Below, in pieces: positions 18,026-28,300 of a stretch of DNA of 43,623 bases. Positions within the stretch are counted from its first letter, which is position 1. Every line of letters starts with the position of its first letter. The position numbers were made by a program, and so were the translations under genes. Origin of the DNA: JAUUZQ01 sp964538375 (GTDB lineage: Bacteria > Bacteroidota > Bacteroidia > Bacteroidales > GCA-2748055); contig CAZIFQ010000029.1 in assembly GCA_964538375.1 (NCBI GenBank), positions 1-43,623 on the forward strand. The letters are read 5' to 3'. Below the pieces are notes generated by a model. It did no database searches. It worked only from the letters and a program-made list of their open reading frames with translations, and was not told the origin of the DNA.

Positions 18026-19876
18026 ATGAAACGAAAACTATTTGTCACAATCTTCTTTTTCTCAGTGCTAAGTTTATCCACTTTTGCACAAATCGAGAGA
18101 ATTGAACCACCAAACTGGTGGACTGAAATGAGGAATCCTGATCTGCAAATAATGATTTATGGAGATAAAATTGCCCGTTTTGATGTTAAATTGAATTACC
18201 CGGGTGTAATACTTATTTCTACTGAACAAATAGAAAACACTAATTACCTGTTTCTCAATATAAGTATCGGGAAAGACACGGATCCCGGAACGATGAAAAT
18301 CGATTTCCTCCAAAAAGGGAAAATTAAAGCTTCTGTGGATTATCCATTGCTACAAAGAAAGGCGAGTTCGGCGAACAGAGATGGCTTCGATAATTCTGAT
18401 GTCATGTACCTGCTAATGCCTGATCGCTTTGCAAATGGTAATCCTCAAAATGATGTGATTAAAGGAATGAGAGAAACATTGGTCGACCGGTCTGATAAAA
18501 CGGGTATGCATGGTGGCGACCTGCAAGGAGTAATGGATCATATGGATTATATCCAGGAGATGGGGTTTACAGCTATATGGTTTAATCCCTTCCTTGAAAA
18601 TGATATGGACCGTTCCTCATACCATGGATACTCTACAACAGATTTTTATAAAGTGGACCCCAGGTACGGAACTAATGAAGATTTTCTGAAACTCGCTGAA
18701 TTAGCTGCTGAAAAAAAGATAAAACTGATCATGGATATGATCTTTAACCATATTGGTTCCAGGCACTGGTGGATGGAAGATCTACCCTCAAAAGACTGGA
18801 TCAACTTAAATCCTAATTATCAGTATAGCAACCATATACGAACAGTAAACCAGGATAGTTATGCTTCTGAATATGACAGGAGAGGAATGGTGGATGGCTG
18901 GTTTGTTGAAACCATGCCCGACCTCAACCAAAGAAATCCTTTCCTGGCCGAATACCTTATCCAAAATAGCATCTGGTGGATTGAATATGCAGGACTCTCA
19001 GGAATCAGGATGGATACCTATCCTTATCCCGATAAACATATGATGGCCGAATGGAACAGGAGAGTTCTTGCTGAATATCCTGATTTTAATATTGTTGGGG
19101 AAGAATGGAGTATGAATCCGGGTCTCATAAGTTATTGGCAAAAAGGCCAGACAAATAAAGATGGATACGACGGCGAAATACCAAGCATGATGGATTTTCC
19201 GCTTCAATCTGCTCTTGCAACAAGTCTGATGGAAGAAGAAAGCTGGAATACTGGCTGGAAAAAATTGTACGAAGCTCTGGCCAATGATTTTATGTATCCC
19301 GATCCTTATAACCTGGTTATTTTCACTGACAACCATGATATGCCTCGCTTTTTTATGCAGTTGGACATGGATGTTGATCTCTATAAATTGGGTATCACCT
19401 ATATTTTAACTACCCGGGGAATTCCCCAGATATTTTATGGTTCAGAAATTCTTATGTCCCACACAGAAAGCGATCACCATGGCGACATTAGAAAAGATTT
19501 TCCCGGGGGCTGGGAAGGTGATGAGAAAAATGGTTTTACTGGTGAAGGCCTTACAGCCGAAGAGAAGGAAGTGCAGGAATTTTTTAGAACCCTGCTTAAC
19601 TGGAGAAAAGAAAATCCCGTAATCCATACTGGTAAGCTCATCCACTATGCCCCGGTAAACGGCATATATGTTTATGGTCGAATAGATGATGAAAAAACTG
19701 TAATGGTGCTTCTAAATAAAGAAAATGATGAAAAAGCTGTCAGCAATGAACGTTTTAGTCAGATTCTCGGTCAATATAAGAAAGGAGTCGATGTTATTAC
19801 AGGTAAAACAATCGACCTTTCTCATGAAATTAGTGTTCCTTCTAAAACAGGATTTGTATTGGAATTAAAAAGGTAG
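18026..19876 (+). CDS. susA: SusA-like GH13 neopullulanase/cyclomaltodextrinase
   Basis: A retaining alpha-glucan hydrolase of 616 residues, about the length of the known SusA. The signal peptide ends at AQ (21-22), with no lipobox, so it is likely periplasmic. An N-terminal beta domain (about 25-110) precedes the GH13 barrel. Visible conserved regions are DMIFNH (D237, H242), the nucleophile D330 in GIRMD, the acid/base E359 in VGEEW and the stabiliser D438 in FTDNHD. The calcium-type segment DRFANGNPQND is present. A small C-terminal beta domain ends the protein. It should trim maltodextrins imported by SusCD to maltose and glucose. Only 5 bp separate it from the next GH13 gene, so they form an operon. 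Confidence 0.92.
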   Translation: MKRKLFVTIFFFSVLSLSTFAQIERIEPPNWWTEMRNPDLQIMIYGDKIARFDVKLNYPGVILISTEQIENTNYLFLNISIGKDTDPGTMKIDFLQKGKIKASVDYPLLQRKASSANRDGFDNSDVMYLLMPDRFANGNPQNDVIKGMRETLVDRSDKTGMHGGDLQGVMDHMDYIQEMGFTAIWFNPFLENDMDRSSYHGYSTTDFYKVDPRYGTNEDFLKLAELAAEKKIKLIMDMIFNHIGSRHWWMEDLPSKDWINLNPNYQYSNHIRTVNQDSYASEYDRRGMVDGWFVETMPDLNQRNPFLAEYLIQNSIWWIEYAGLSGIRMDTYPYPDKHMMAEWNRRVLAEYPDFNIVGEEWSMNPGLISYWQKGQTNKDGYDGEIPSMMDFPLQSALATSLMEEESWNTGWKKLYEALANDFMYPDPYNLVIFTDNHDMPRFFMQLDMDVDLYKLGITYILTTRGIPQIFYGSEILMSHTESDHHGDIRKDFPGGWEGDEKNGFTGEGLTAEEKEVQEFFRTLLNWRKENPVIHTGKLIHYAPVNGIYVYGRIDDEKTVMVLLNKENDEKAVSNERFSQILGQYKKGVDVITGKTIDLSHEISVPSKTGFVLELKR

Positions 19877-19881
19877 AAAGC

Positions 19882-22629
19882 ATGAAAAATTTATTAATAT
19901 TACTTTTCGCAGTACTGGCAACGTCAACTCTGCATAGCCAGTTAGTTACTTCTGATCCTGCATTCCCGGTAGAAACAAATGAAGTAACGGTGTACTTTGA
20001 TGCAACAGAAGGAAATGCCGGACTTGCTGGTTATACAGAAGATGTATATGTGCACATCGGAGTATATACTAACCTTAGTCCCGCTACATGGAAATATGTA
20101 AAAACCGACTGGGGAGAAAATACGCCGGAAACAAAACTGACAAGAATTTCAGCCGACTATTACTCTATTACTCTGTCGCCAAATATACGTGACTATTTTG
20201 CAGTCCCGGAAGGAGAAACAATCACGACCATTTGTTTAGTGTTTAGAGCTCACGACAACTCAAAAGAAGGTAAAGATGTAGGGAACAAAGATATCTTCCT
20301 TCCACTGTATGAAGGAGGCCTGAGTGTATCATTTATTACGCCCGATCAAAACCAAATTCTGGATAGATACTCTGTACTTAATATTTCTGCCGCTTCCTCC
20401 GAAGATGCAGACCTGAAACTCTATAGAAATAATGACTTGCTAAAAGAAGTGACCGGACAAAGTCTGACTCACTCTCTCATTTTTGCAGATCCGGGCGATT
20501 TTTGGCTGAAAGTCACTGCCGAGGCGGATTCAAAGACAGATACTGATTCTGTTTTTATTCATGTTTTAGATACCGAAACAGTTGAATCCATGGCAGAAGG
20601 TTCAGTAGACGGTGTTAATTATATCGATAATAATTCTGCTACACTTGTATTATACGCCCCCGGCAAAGAACATGTCTTTGCAGTTGGTGATTTCAATAAC
20701 TGGACCCCCTCTGCAGATTATAGAATGAAAAAGGATGGTGATAGATATTGGATCACGCTCAATAACCTTATAACTGATGAAGAATATGGATATCAGTATT
20801 TAATCGATGGTGACCTCTATCTTGCCGATCCATATTCAGAAAAAATACTCGACCCATGGAATGACCAGTGGATACAGGATGAAACATATTCTAATCTGAA
20901 AGATTATCCAACAGAATATGCTACTGGGATTGTGTCTGTCTTTGCATGTGGACAAGACGATTATGTCTGGGAAAATACCAGCTTTGTATCGCCCGATCAA
21001 AACAACTTGGTGATCTATGAATTATTGTTGCGCGATTTTATCGCAGCACACGATTGGACTACACTAACAGACACGCTAAACTATTTTACCGATCTTGGAA
21101 TTACCGCGATCGAGCTAATGCCTTTTAATGAGTTTGAAGGAAATGAAAGTTAGGGCTATAACCCTTCTTTCTACTTTGCTCCCGACAAATACTATGGTCC
21201 AAAAGAAGACTTGCAGGTTTTTATTGATTCATGTCATGGACGGAATATCGCTGTGATTATGGATATGGTGCTTAATCACTCCTACGGACTATCACCTTTG
21301 GTGAAACTATATTACGATGAATCAACATACAAAGTAAGCGATGAAAACCCATGGTACAATGTGGATTCTCCAAACCCAGACTACTTTTGGGGATATGACT
21401 TCAATCATGAAGCACAGGCTACCAAAGACTTTGTCGATCGGGTAAATAGTTTTTGGCTAAATGAATATAAAGTGGACGGCTTCCGCTTCGACTTCACAAA
21501 GGGCTTTACTAACACCGAAGGAAATGGATGGGACTACGACGGAGCTCGAATTAGCATTCTCAAAAGAATGGCCGATGAAATATGGACTGTAAATGATAAG
21601 GCATACATTATTCTGGAACACTTTGCCGATAATTCTGAAGAGAAAGTACTTGCCAATTATGACATGATGGTTTGGGGAAATATTACAGGCAATTATGGCG
21701 AAGCTGCAATGGGCTATAATGAAAATGGTAAATCAGATTTCAACTGGATTTCCCATAAAAACAGGGGCTGGAATGAAGCTAATCTGGTCGGTTACATGGA
21801 AAGCCATGATGAAGAAAGGTTAATGTTTAAAAATCTCAGTGATGGTAATTTTGCCGGCTTGTATATTATTCAATCGCTAAACACTTCTTTGGAAAGAATT
21901 GAACTTGTTGCGACCTTTTTCATAACTGTCCCCGGTCCAAAAATGATCTGGCAGTTTGGTGAGCTAGGTTATGATTACAGTATCGATGAAAACGGCCGGG
22001 TAGGAAATAAGCCAATTCGATGGGACTATTACACGGAGAAAAACCGTAAAAAACTTTACAATGTTTACTCCGCACTGAATCATCTGAAAACTTCTGAACC
22101 CGCATTTTCCACCTCCGATTTCAATATGGAAGTGTCGGGAGCGCTGAAAAGAATCGAATTAAATCACTCAGATATGGATGTTCGAATCATTGGAAATTTC
22201 GATGTAAGAGATGGAGCTATTGACCCAAATTTCAGACAAACAGGTGATTGGTTCGACTATTTCAGTGGCGAAACGCTAAACATTACAAATGTAAACGAGT
22301 TGATCACTTTGGCACCGGGTGAATACAGAATGTACACCACCAAACAGCTTGAAACACCTGAGATAATTTCAAAAATTGATAATTCGATAGTCATAGAATC
22401 CACCACGACAATATATCCTGTCCCGGCATCAGATTTTCTCTATGCTTCCACTGCTTCTGAAGCTGAAACTACCACTGTATTCGATCTGAATGGCCGCATT
22501 GTATCTCATAACAAGGCCCGGGGAATAAATGAAGCCATTGATGTTTCCGGATTGAACAGTGGAATTTATTTCCTGAAACTTGAATTCAAAAATGCTGCAT
22601 CTGAATTTTTGAAATTTATCAAAAAATAA
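19882..22629 (+). pseudogene. Secreted GH13 alpha-amylase (CBM48 + T9SS tail) interrupted by an in-frame TAG
   Basis: One open frame of 915 codons plus stop, broken only at codon 424 (21151-21153, TAG). Residues 1-19 are a signal peptide. An N-terminal beta domain, an Ig-like segment (about 150-235) and a CBM48-like domain (about 250-340, with AVGDFNNW) come before the break. The GH13 barrel begins just before it (LVIYELLLRDF, FTDLGITAIELMPFNEFEGNES) and continues with GYNPSFYFAPDKYYG. All catalytic regions lie after it: DMVLNH (D461), nucleophile D537 (GFRFDF), acid/base E579 (LEHF) and H642-D643. The end (about 846-915) is a type A T9SS sorting domain. Related amylases have Trp at the break (NESWGYNP), so one G-to-A change in TGG explains it. 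Restart at the ATG at 21211 would lack a signal peptide. A sequencing error or readthrough is not excluded. Confidence 0.85.
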
Positions 22630-22639
22630 ATTGTTTGTA

Positions 22640-22696
22640 GAGACGCGCCATGTGGCGCGTCTCATACTTTGATATGGCGCGTCTCATACCTTGATA
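22640..22696. repeat. GAGACGCGCCA palindrome with 22-bp tandem duplication
   Basis: GAGACGCGCCA (22640-22650) and TGGCGCGTCTC (22653-22663) form an 11-bp inverted repeat with a 2-nt centre. Its right arm starts a 22-bp unit (22653-22674) that is repeated with one change at 22675-22696. A fuller copy of the palindrome lies at 25173-25206. Both follow a stop codon closely. Confidence 0.75.
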
Positions 22697-22781
22697 TGTC
22701 TCTTCTCCACAAAAACAGTCCTAAATCAGTCGCTGTGTAATAATTCACTTTTTTATTCGTCTTTAGGAAAACCCTAAACAA

Positions 22782-25157
22782 ATGATGCGGAAAAACCTTA
22801 AGATCGCCTTTCGCTTACTACTTAAACATAAAAGCACTTCCTTCATAAATATTATCGGCCTGTCAATCAGTTTGGCCTGTGCCCTCTTCATCCTGCTTTG
22901 GGTTCAGCACGAACTTAGTTACGACAGGTTTCATCCTGATTATAAAAGCATTGGGAGGGTTGAAGAGGATCAACACTATGATCGACCTGAGCCCTACCAT
23001 GTTAATGTTACTCCCGTTCCTGCCGGTCCTGTGTTTTTGGAAGAAATACCGGAAATTGAAGAGCAATGCCGGATTTCATGGTCCGGGGGTTTACTTCTAA
23101 AGTATGAGGATAAAAAATTCTTTGAAGATAATGTGATAGCCACAGATTCTTCATTTTTCAACATGTTTGGCGTTTCGCTTGTAAACGGTAATTCCTTTTC
23201 AATTCTTAACGAACCAAATACCATGGTTATTTCGCAAGAAATTGCTAAAAAGTATTTCGGACAGGAAGAGGCCATTGGCCAATCACTGGAAGTAAACAAC
23301 GGCGAAATATATACCATTACCGGCATCATGCAAAACATGAGAAAGAATAGTATAGTCCAGGCGGATATACTACTCCCATGGACGTACAGAGATTCTCAGA
23401 TGTACAACAACAGCGATTGGAGTAATAACTCCATTTCCACCTTCATAAAAATCGGCGAAGGGGTCGCTGATACACTGATAAACAATAAGCTGACTTCGGT
23501 AGCGGACTCCCATAAACCCGAAAACACTATAGATTTCATGTTCGCCCCCATCCACAGGATACACCTCCACAGCTATTTCGGTTTTGGCAAGCCACCTACT
23601 GCAGTAATCTATATATATATCTTCTCTGCAATCGCAATATTCGTATTGTTGATCGCTTGTATCAATTTTATGAATATGTCCACTGCGCAATCATCCTTAA
23701 GGGCAAAGGAAATCGGCCTTCGGAAAGTAAATGGTGCCTCCCGGAAACAATTAGTGGCTCAATACCTTTCAGAATCATTTCTGCAAACATTTATTTCCAT
23801 TGTACTTTCCCTGATAATAGTTCTTCTGCTATTAAACAAATTCAATGAAATCTCGGGTAAAAATTTAACGATACCTGATCTTCTTAATATCAAGTATTTA
23901 GTCGGGCTAATTGGTGTTTTAATTTTCACCGGCCTGCTAGCCGGGTCCTATCCTGCTCTTTATCTGTCGTCCTTACAGCCCGCCCGGGCAATAAAAGATC
24001 ACAGTGAAAATAGAAGCGGAAGCGGGCTATTGAGAAAAATACTAGTGGTGTTCCAGTTTTCATTGTCCATCTTGTTAATAGCCGGCTCGATTATCATAAG
24101 CCGACAGATGAATTACATGAAAAATGCTGACCTCGGGTTCAATAAAGAGCACCTGATTAATGTCCCGCTGAGGGGAGGACTGAACACAAAATATTCCATT
24201 TTGAAAAATGAGCTGCTGAAAAAACCAGGCGTCGAATATATCTCCGCCAGCATGCAGGAAGGATATCGAATCGGAAGTAATTCCTCCAGTATTAATTGGC
24301 CCGGAAAAGATCCTGAACAGCAGATCATTGTTTCTTTTAATGCAGTGGACTATGATTTTATAAATTCCATGGGCATAAACATTTCTGAAGGGCGGAGTTT
24401 CTCAGAAGAGTATCCGGCTGACAAATATCAAGACACCACGGCTAACTATATTATTAATACCACGCTTGCTGAAATGATCGAAAGCGATGACATTATTAAT
24501 ATGAATATTTCCTTTATGGGAATTCATGGACAAATTGTTGGAATCATGGAAGATTATCACTTCAGCTCATTGCGCGATAAGATTGAGCCCCTGGCCATCA
24601 TTCCGATTGATCCTGATTACTTCACAACCATGCTTGTTCGCCTGAAGTCAGAAAACATTGACAATACACTTAAGATGATGGAAAACGTCTGGGGAGAAGT
24701 TGTTCCCGACTATCCCTTTGAATACAGTTTTGTGGATGAAGAAATAGACGATATGTACCGTGCCGAAGAAAGAATGGGCCGGCTCATAGCATTGTTTACC
24801 ATCGTTGCTGTAATTATTGCATGTATGGGCTTGTTCGCTCTTGCTTCTTTTACAGCCGAAAGAAGAACCCGGGAAATTGGGGTAAGAAAAAGCTTTGGTG
24901 CCAATGATCTCAATATTTCATGGATGATGATCCGCGATTTCACTGTCCTAATTATCATATCTCTTCTTTTCGCCCTCCCCGGAGTATGGCTCCTGGCAAG
25001 CCGATGGTTAAAAGATTTTTCATATCGCATCGACCTGGAAGCAGACATTTTCATCTTTGCTGCCTTAGTCTCTATTGTTGTTTCTGTCTTAACAACACTC
25101 TACCATGCTATAAAAAGTTCACGGATTAATCCAGTGTTGGCATTGAGGGATGAATAA
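22782..25157 (+). CDS. FtsX/MacB-like ABC transporter permease
   Basis: An inner-membrane permease of 791 residues with the doubled Bacteroidota layout. TM1 (about 19-42) is followed by a periplasmic MacB-type core (about 45-270, starting HELSYDRFHPD), a first three-helix FtsX block (about 275-400, with LRAKEIGLRKVNGASRKQLVAQYLSES), then another TM and periplasmic domain (about 425-655) and a second FtsX block (about 665-785, with RRTREIGVRKSFGA). Such proteins work with a separate ATPase in lipoprotein trafficking, peptide export or mechanotransmission. No ATPase or adaptor gene adjoins, so it is an orphan here and its cargo is unknown. Two ATG codons stand side by side at the start. It lies between two copies of the same palindromic repeat. 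Confidence 0.9.
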   Translation: MMRKNLKIAFRLLLKHKSTSFINIIGLSISLACALFILLWVQHELSYDRFHPDYKSIGRVEEDQHYDRPEPYHVNVTPVPAGPVFLEEIPEIEEQCRISWSGGLLLKYEDKKFFEDNVIATDSSFFNMFGVSLVNGNSFSILNEPNTMVISQEIAKKYFGQEEAIGQSLEVNNGEIYTITGIMQNMRKNSIVQADILLPWTYRDSQMYNNSDWSNNSISTFIKIGEGVADTLINNKLTSVADSHKPENTIDFMFAPIHRIHLHSYFGFGKPPTAVIYIYIFSAIAIFVLLIACINFMNMSTAQSSLRAKEIGLRKVNGASRKQLVAQYLSESFLQTFISIVLSLIIVLLLLNKFNEISGKNLTIPDLLNIKYLVGLIGVLIFTGLLAGSYPALYLSSLQPARAIKDHSENRSGSGLLRKILVVFQFSLSILLIAGSIIISRQMNYMKNADLGFNKEHLINVPLRGGLNTKYSILKNELLKKPGVEYISASMQEGYRIGSNSSSINWPGKDPEQQIIVSFNAVDYDFINSMGINISEGRSFSEEYPADKYQDTTANYIINTTLAEMIESDDIINMNISFMGIHGQIVGIMEDYHFSSLRDKIEPLAIIPIDPDYFTTMLVRLKSENIDNTLKMMENVWGEVVPDYPFEYSFVDEEIDDMYRAEERMGRLIALFTIVAVIIACMGLFALASFTAERRTREIGVRKSFGANDLNISWMMIRDFTVLIIISLLFALPGVWLLASRWLKDFSYRIDLEADIFIFAALVSIVVSVLTTLYHAIKSSRINPVLALRDE

Positions 25158-25172
25158 AAAATATCCCGCTTT

Positions 25173-25206
25173 TTGTAGAGACGCGCCACATGGCGCGTCT
25201 CTACAA
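25173..25206. repeat. Perfect 16-bp inverted repeat (GAGACGCGCCA family)
   Basis: TTGTAGAGACGCGCCA (25173-25188) and its exact reverse complement (25191-25206) flank a 2-nt centre, 16 bp after the permease stop. It could act as a transcription terminator or mRNA 3' stabiliser, but it is also a sequence repeat shared with 22640-22663. Confidence 0.8.
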
Positions 25207-25242
25207 GCGAACCTCGGTGCTGTCAAACTGTAAGCCTATTTC

Positions 25243-25274
25243 CTTGCATATTACCCAACACTCTTCTATCTTTG
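25243..25274 (+). promoter_or_regulatory. Predicted ileS promoter
   Basis: A -33-like CTTG (25243-25246), a 20-nt spacer, and an exact -7 box TATCTTTG (25267-25274) match the Bacteroidota promoter pattern. It is 83 bp before the ileS ATG. It leaves a leader of about 75 nt, in which I see no T-box; T-boxes would not be expected in this phylum. Confidence 0.7.
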
Positions 25275-25357
25275 TGCCTTTCATTGAAACAGAAGTTGTT
25301 AAATATATTTTTCACGTGCGCTAAGCATAACTGAAAAGCACATAAAAGAAGGAGTGA

Positions 25358-28300
25358 ATGGCTAAGAAATTTCCTGAATATAAGAAGTTTGATCTTTCAG
25401 ATATCAATAAAGAAATAAATGATCTGTGGAGGAAGGAGAAGACCTTTGAAAGAAGTTTAACATCAAGGGAAGGGAAAAAATCATTTGTATTCTATGAAGG
25501 ACCTCCTTCTGCTAATGGGATGCCGGGTATTCACCACGTAATGGCGCGAACCATTAAAGATACTTTCTGCAGATATAAAACCCAGAAAGGTTTCCATGTG
25601 AAGAGGAAAGCGGGATGGGATACGCACGGACTGCCTGTAGAGTTGGGTGTTGAGAAATCACTGAACATCACCAAGGAGGATATCGGAAAAAAAATATCCA
25701 TTGAAGAGTATAACAAAGTATGTCGTACCGATGTGATGAAGTATACCGATTTGTGGGAGAAGCTGACGGAAGAAATGGGATATTGGATAGATATGTCTGA
25801 TCCATACGTCACTTACGACAATAAGTATATTGAAACGCTTTGGTATCTTCTGAAAGAAATGATGAAAAAGGGTCTTCTTTACAAAGGATATTCTATTCAG
25901 CCATATTCGCCCGCTGCAGGATCCGGACTCAGCACACATGAACTAAATCAGCCCGGATGTTACCGGGATGTGAAGGATACCACTGCAGCAGCACAGTTCA
26001 AAGTAACAAGGAATGAAAAATCTGAATTCCTCTTCAAAGACATAGATACAGAAGTATTCATCCTTGCCTGGACAACTACACCCTGGACGCTGCCTTCCAA
26101 TACAGCACTAGCTGTTGGGAAGAAAATTGAATACTCACGTATTTTAACATACAATCAATACACAGGAAACAAGATCACCGTGATTATGGCCAGTGACCTG
26201 GTAAATAATTATTTCCCTGAGAAAAACAGTGAAGTTCCGTTTGATGAATACGAGGCCGGCGGAAAAGTGATCCCATTCAAAATCCTTCACGCTTTCAAGG
26301 GAAGTGAAATGCTCGGAATTTCTTATGAACCCCTGCTCGATTGGGTTACCCCACAAGGTAAAGCATTTAAAGTAATTGCGGGTGATTTTGTAACTACGGA
26401 AGAAGGTACCGGTGTTGTGCACACAGCTCCCACATTTGGTGCTGATGACTACCGTGTGGCTAAGGAAAATGGAATTGCCGCACTTACTGTGCTGGATAAA
26501 GAGGGCGTGATACAACCCCTGGTAGATAAAAAAGGACGCTTCTTCCCTATCGAATCCCTGGATGTCGCCTTTGTTGAGAAACAAGTCAACAAAACCAGCT
26601 ATGCAGAATTCGCCGGAAAATATGTGAAGAATGAATACGATGACACAAAAAAGGAGGGAGATCCAACTACAGATATAGATATTGTCGTCTTTCTGAAACA
26701 GCATAACAAAGCTTTCCGCATTGAGAAACATGTCCATAACTATCCTCACTGCTGGAGAACCGATAAGCCAATCCTTTATTACCCCCTCGATTCATGGTTC
26801 ATCAGGTCAACGGCAATGAAGGACAGAATGATAGAGCTCAATAAAACCATTAACTGGAAGCCGGAAGCAACTGGTACGGGTAGATTTGGGAAATGGTTGG
26901 AGAATCTTCAGGACTGGAACCTGTCAAGATCACGCTATTGGGGAACCCCTCTTCCAATCTGGGTTTCTGATGATGGAATGGAAAATATCTGTATTGGGTC
27001 TGTAGCTGAGTTGAAGACAGAGATAGACAAATCTATTGCCGCTGGTTTTATGGAAGAGAATCCTTTGAAGGATTTTGTTGAAGGAGATTTTTCCAAAGAA
27101 AACTATGACAAATTCGACCTGCACCGTCCTTTTGTGGATGACATAGTATTGGTGAGTAACAGCGGAAAGAAATTGCTTAGGGAGCCGGTCCTTATCGATG
27201 TTTGGTTTGATTCCGGAGCCATGCCTTATGCTCAGCTTCATTATCCGTTTGAACACAAAGATGATTTCGATCAGTTTTTTCCATCAAATTTCATTGCTGA
27301 AGGTGTTGATCAAACCCGTGGATGGTTCTTCACGCTACATGCCATAGCAACCATGCTTTTTGATTCAGTGGCATTCAAGAATATTATTTCTAACGGTTTG
27401 GTGCTTGATAAGAACGGGAATAAAATGTCGAAACGGCTGGGCAATGGCGTTGATCCTTTCGAGACAATAAACAAGCACGGCTCAGACCCGCTTCGTTGGT
27501 ACATGATTACCAATGCCCAACCATGGGATAACATCAAGTTTGATATCACTGGTGTAGATGAAGTGAAAAGAAAGTTCTTTGGAACACTATACAACACCTA
27601 CTCATTCTTTGCTTTATATGCCAATGTAGATGGATTCCGGTATGAGTTGGAAGAAATCCCGGTAAATGAAAGACCGGAAATTGATCGCTGGATCATCTCC
27701 CTGCTCAATTCACTGGTAAAAAAAGTAACAAAACAGTATGATAATTACGAGCCAACCCGCGCTGCAAGACTCATCCAGGAGTTTGTGCTTGAATACCTCA
27801 GTAACTGGTACGTGCGTTTGAACAGAAAACGTTTCTGGGGAGGTGAATTTGATTCTGATAAACTGGCTGCATACCAAACTCTTTATACTTGCCTGGAAAC
27901 GGTTGCACAGCTGGCCGCTCCTGTTTCTCCATTCTATATGGAAAAACTGTTCCGCGACCTGAGCTCTGTAACGGGCAAATACGAAGAACCATCTGTTCAC
28001 CTTGTCGATTTTCCGGGTTTTGATAAAACACTTATTGATAAAGGGCTCGAGGAGCGTATGGATATTGCCCAACGCGTCACTTCCATGATTTTGGGTCTAC
28101 GCAGGAAAGTAAGTATTAAAGTGCGCCAACCATTGAATAAAATAATGGTTCCTGTACTTGAAAAAGGCCTTCAAAAGAAGCTTGATGCAGTAAAATCATT
28201 GGTGCTGAACGAGGTAAATGTGAAAGAAATCGAGTATATCTTTGAAACTGAAGGAGTGCTTGTCAAGAAAATCAAACCCAATTTTAAAACGCTGGGTCCT

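Noticed and set aside
21151..21153. Reassigned TAG codon (alternative genetic code)
   Set aside because: TAG terminates several other intact genes in the window, including the neighbouring SusA-like and SusF-like genes.
21211..22629. A separate, complete gene for the second half of the amylase
   Set aside because: It is in the same frame as the first half and starts inside the GH13 barrel without a signal peptide; one substitution restores a single 915-codon gene.
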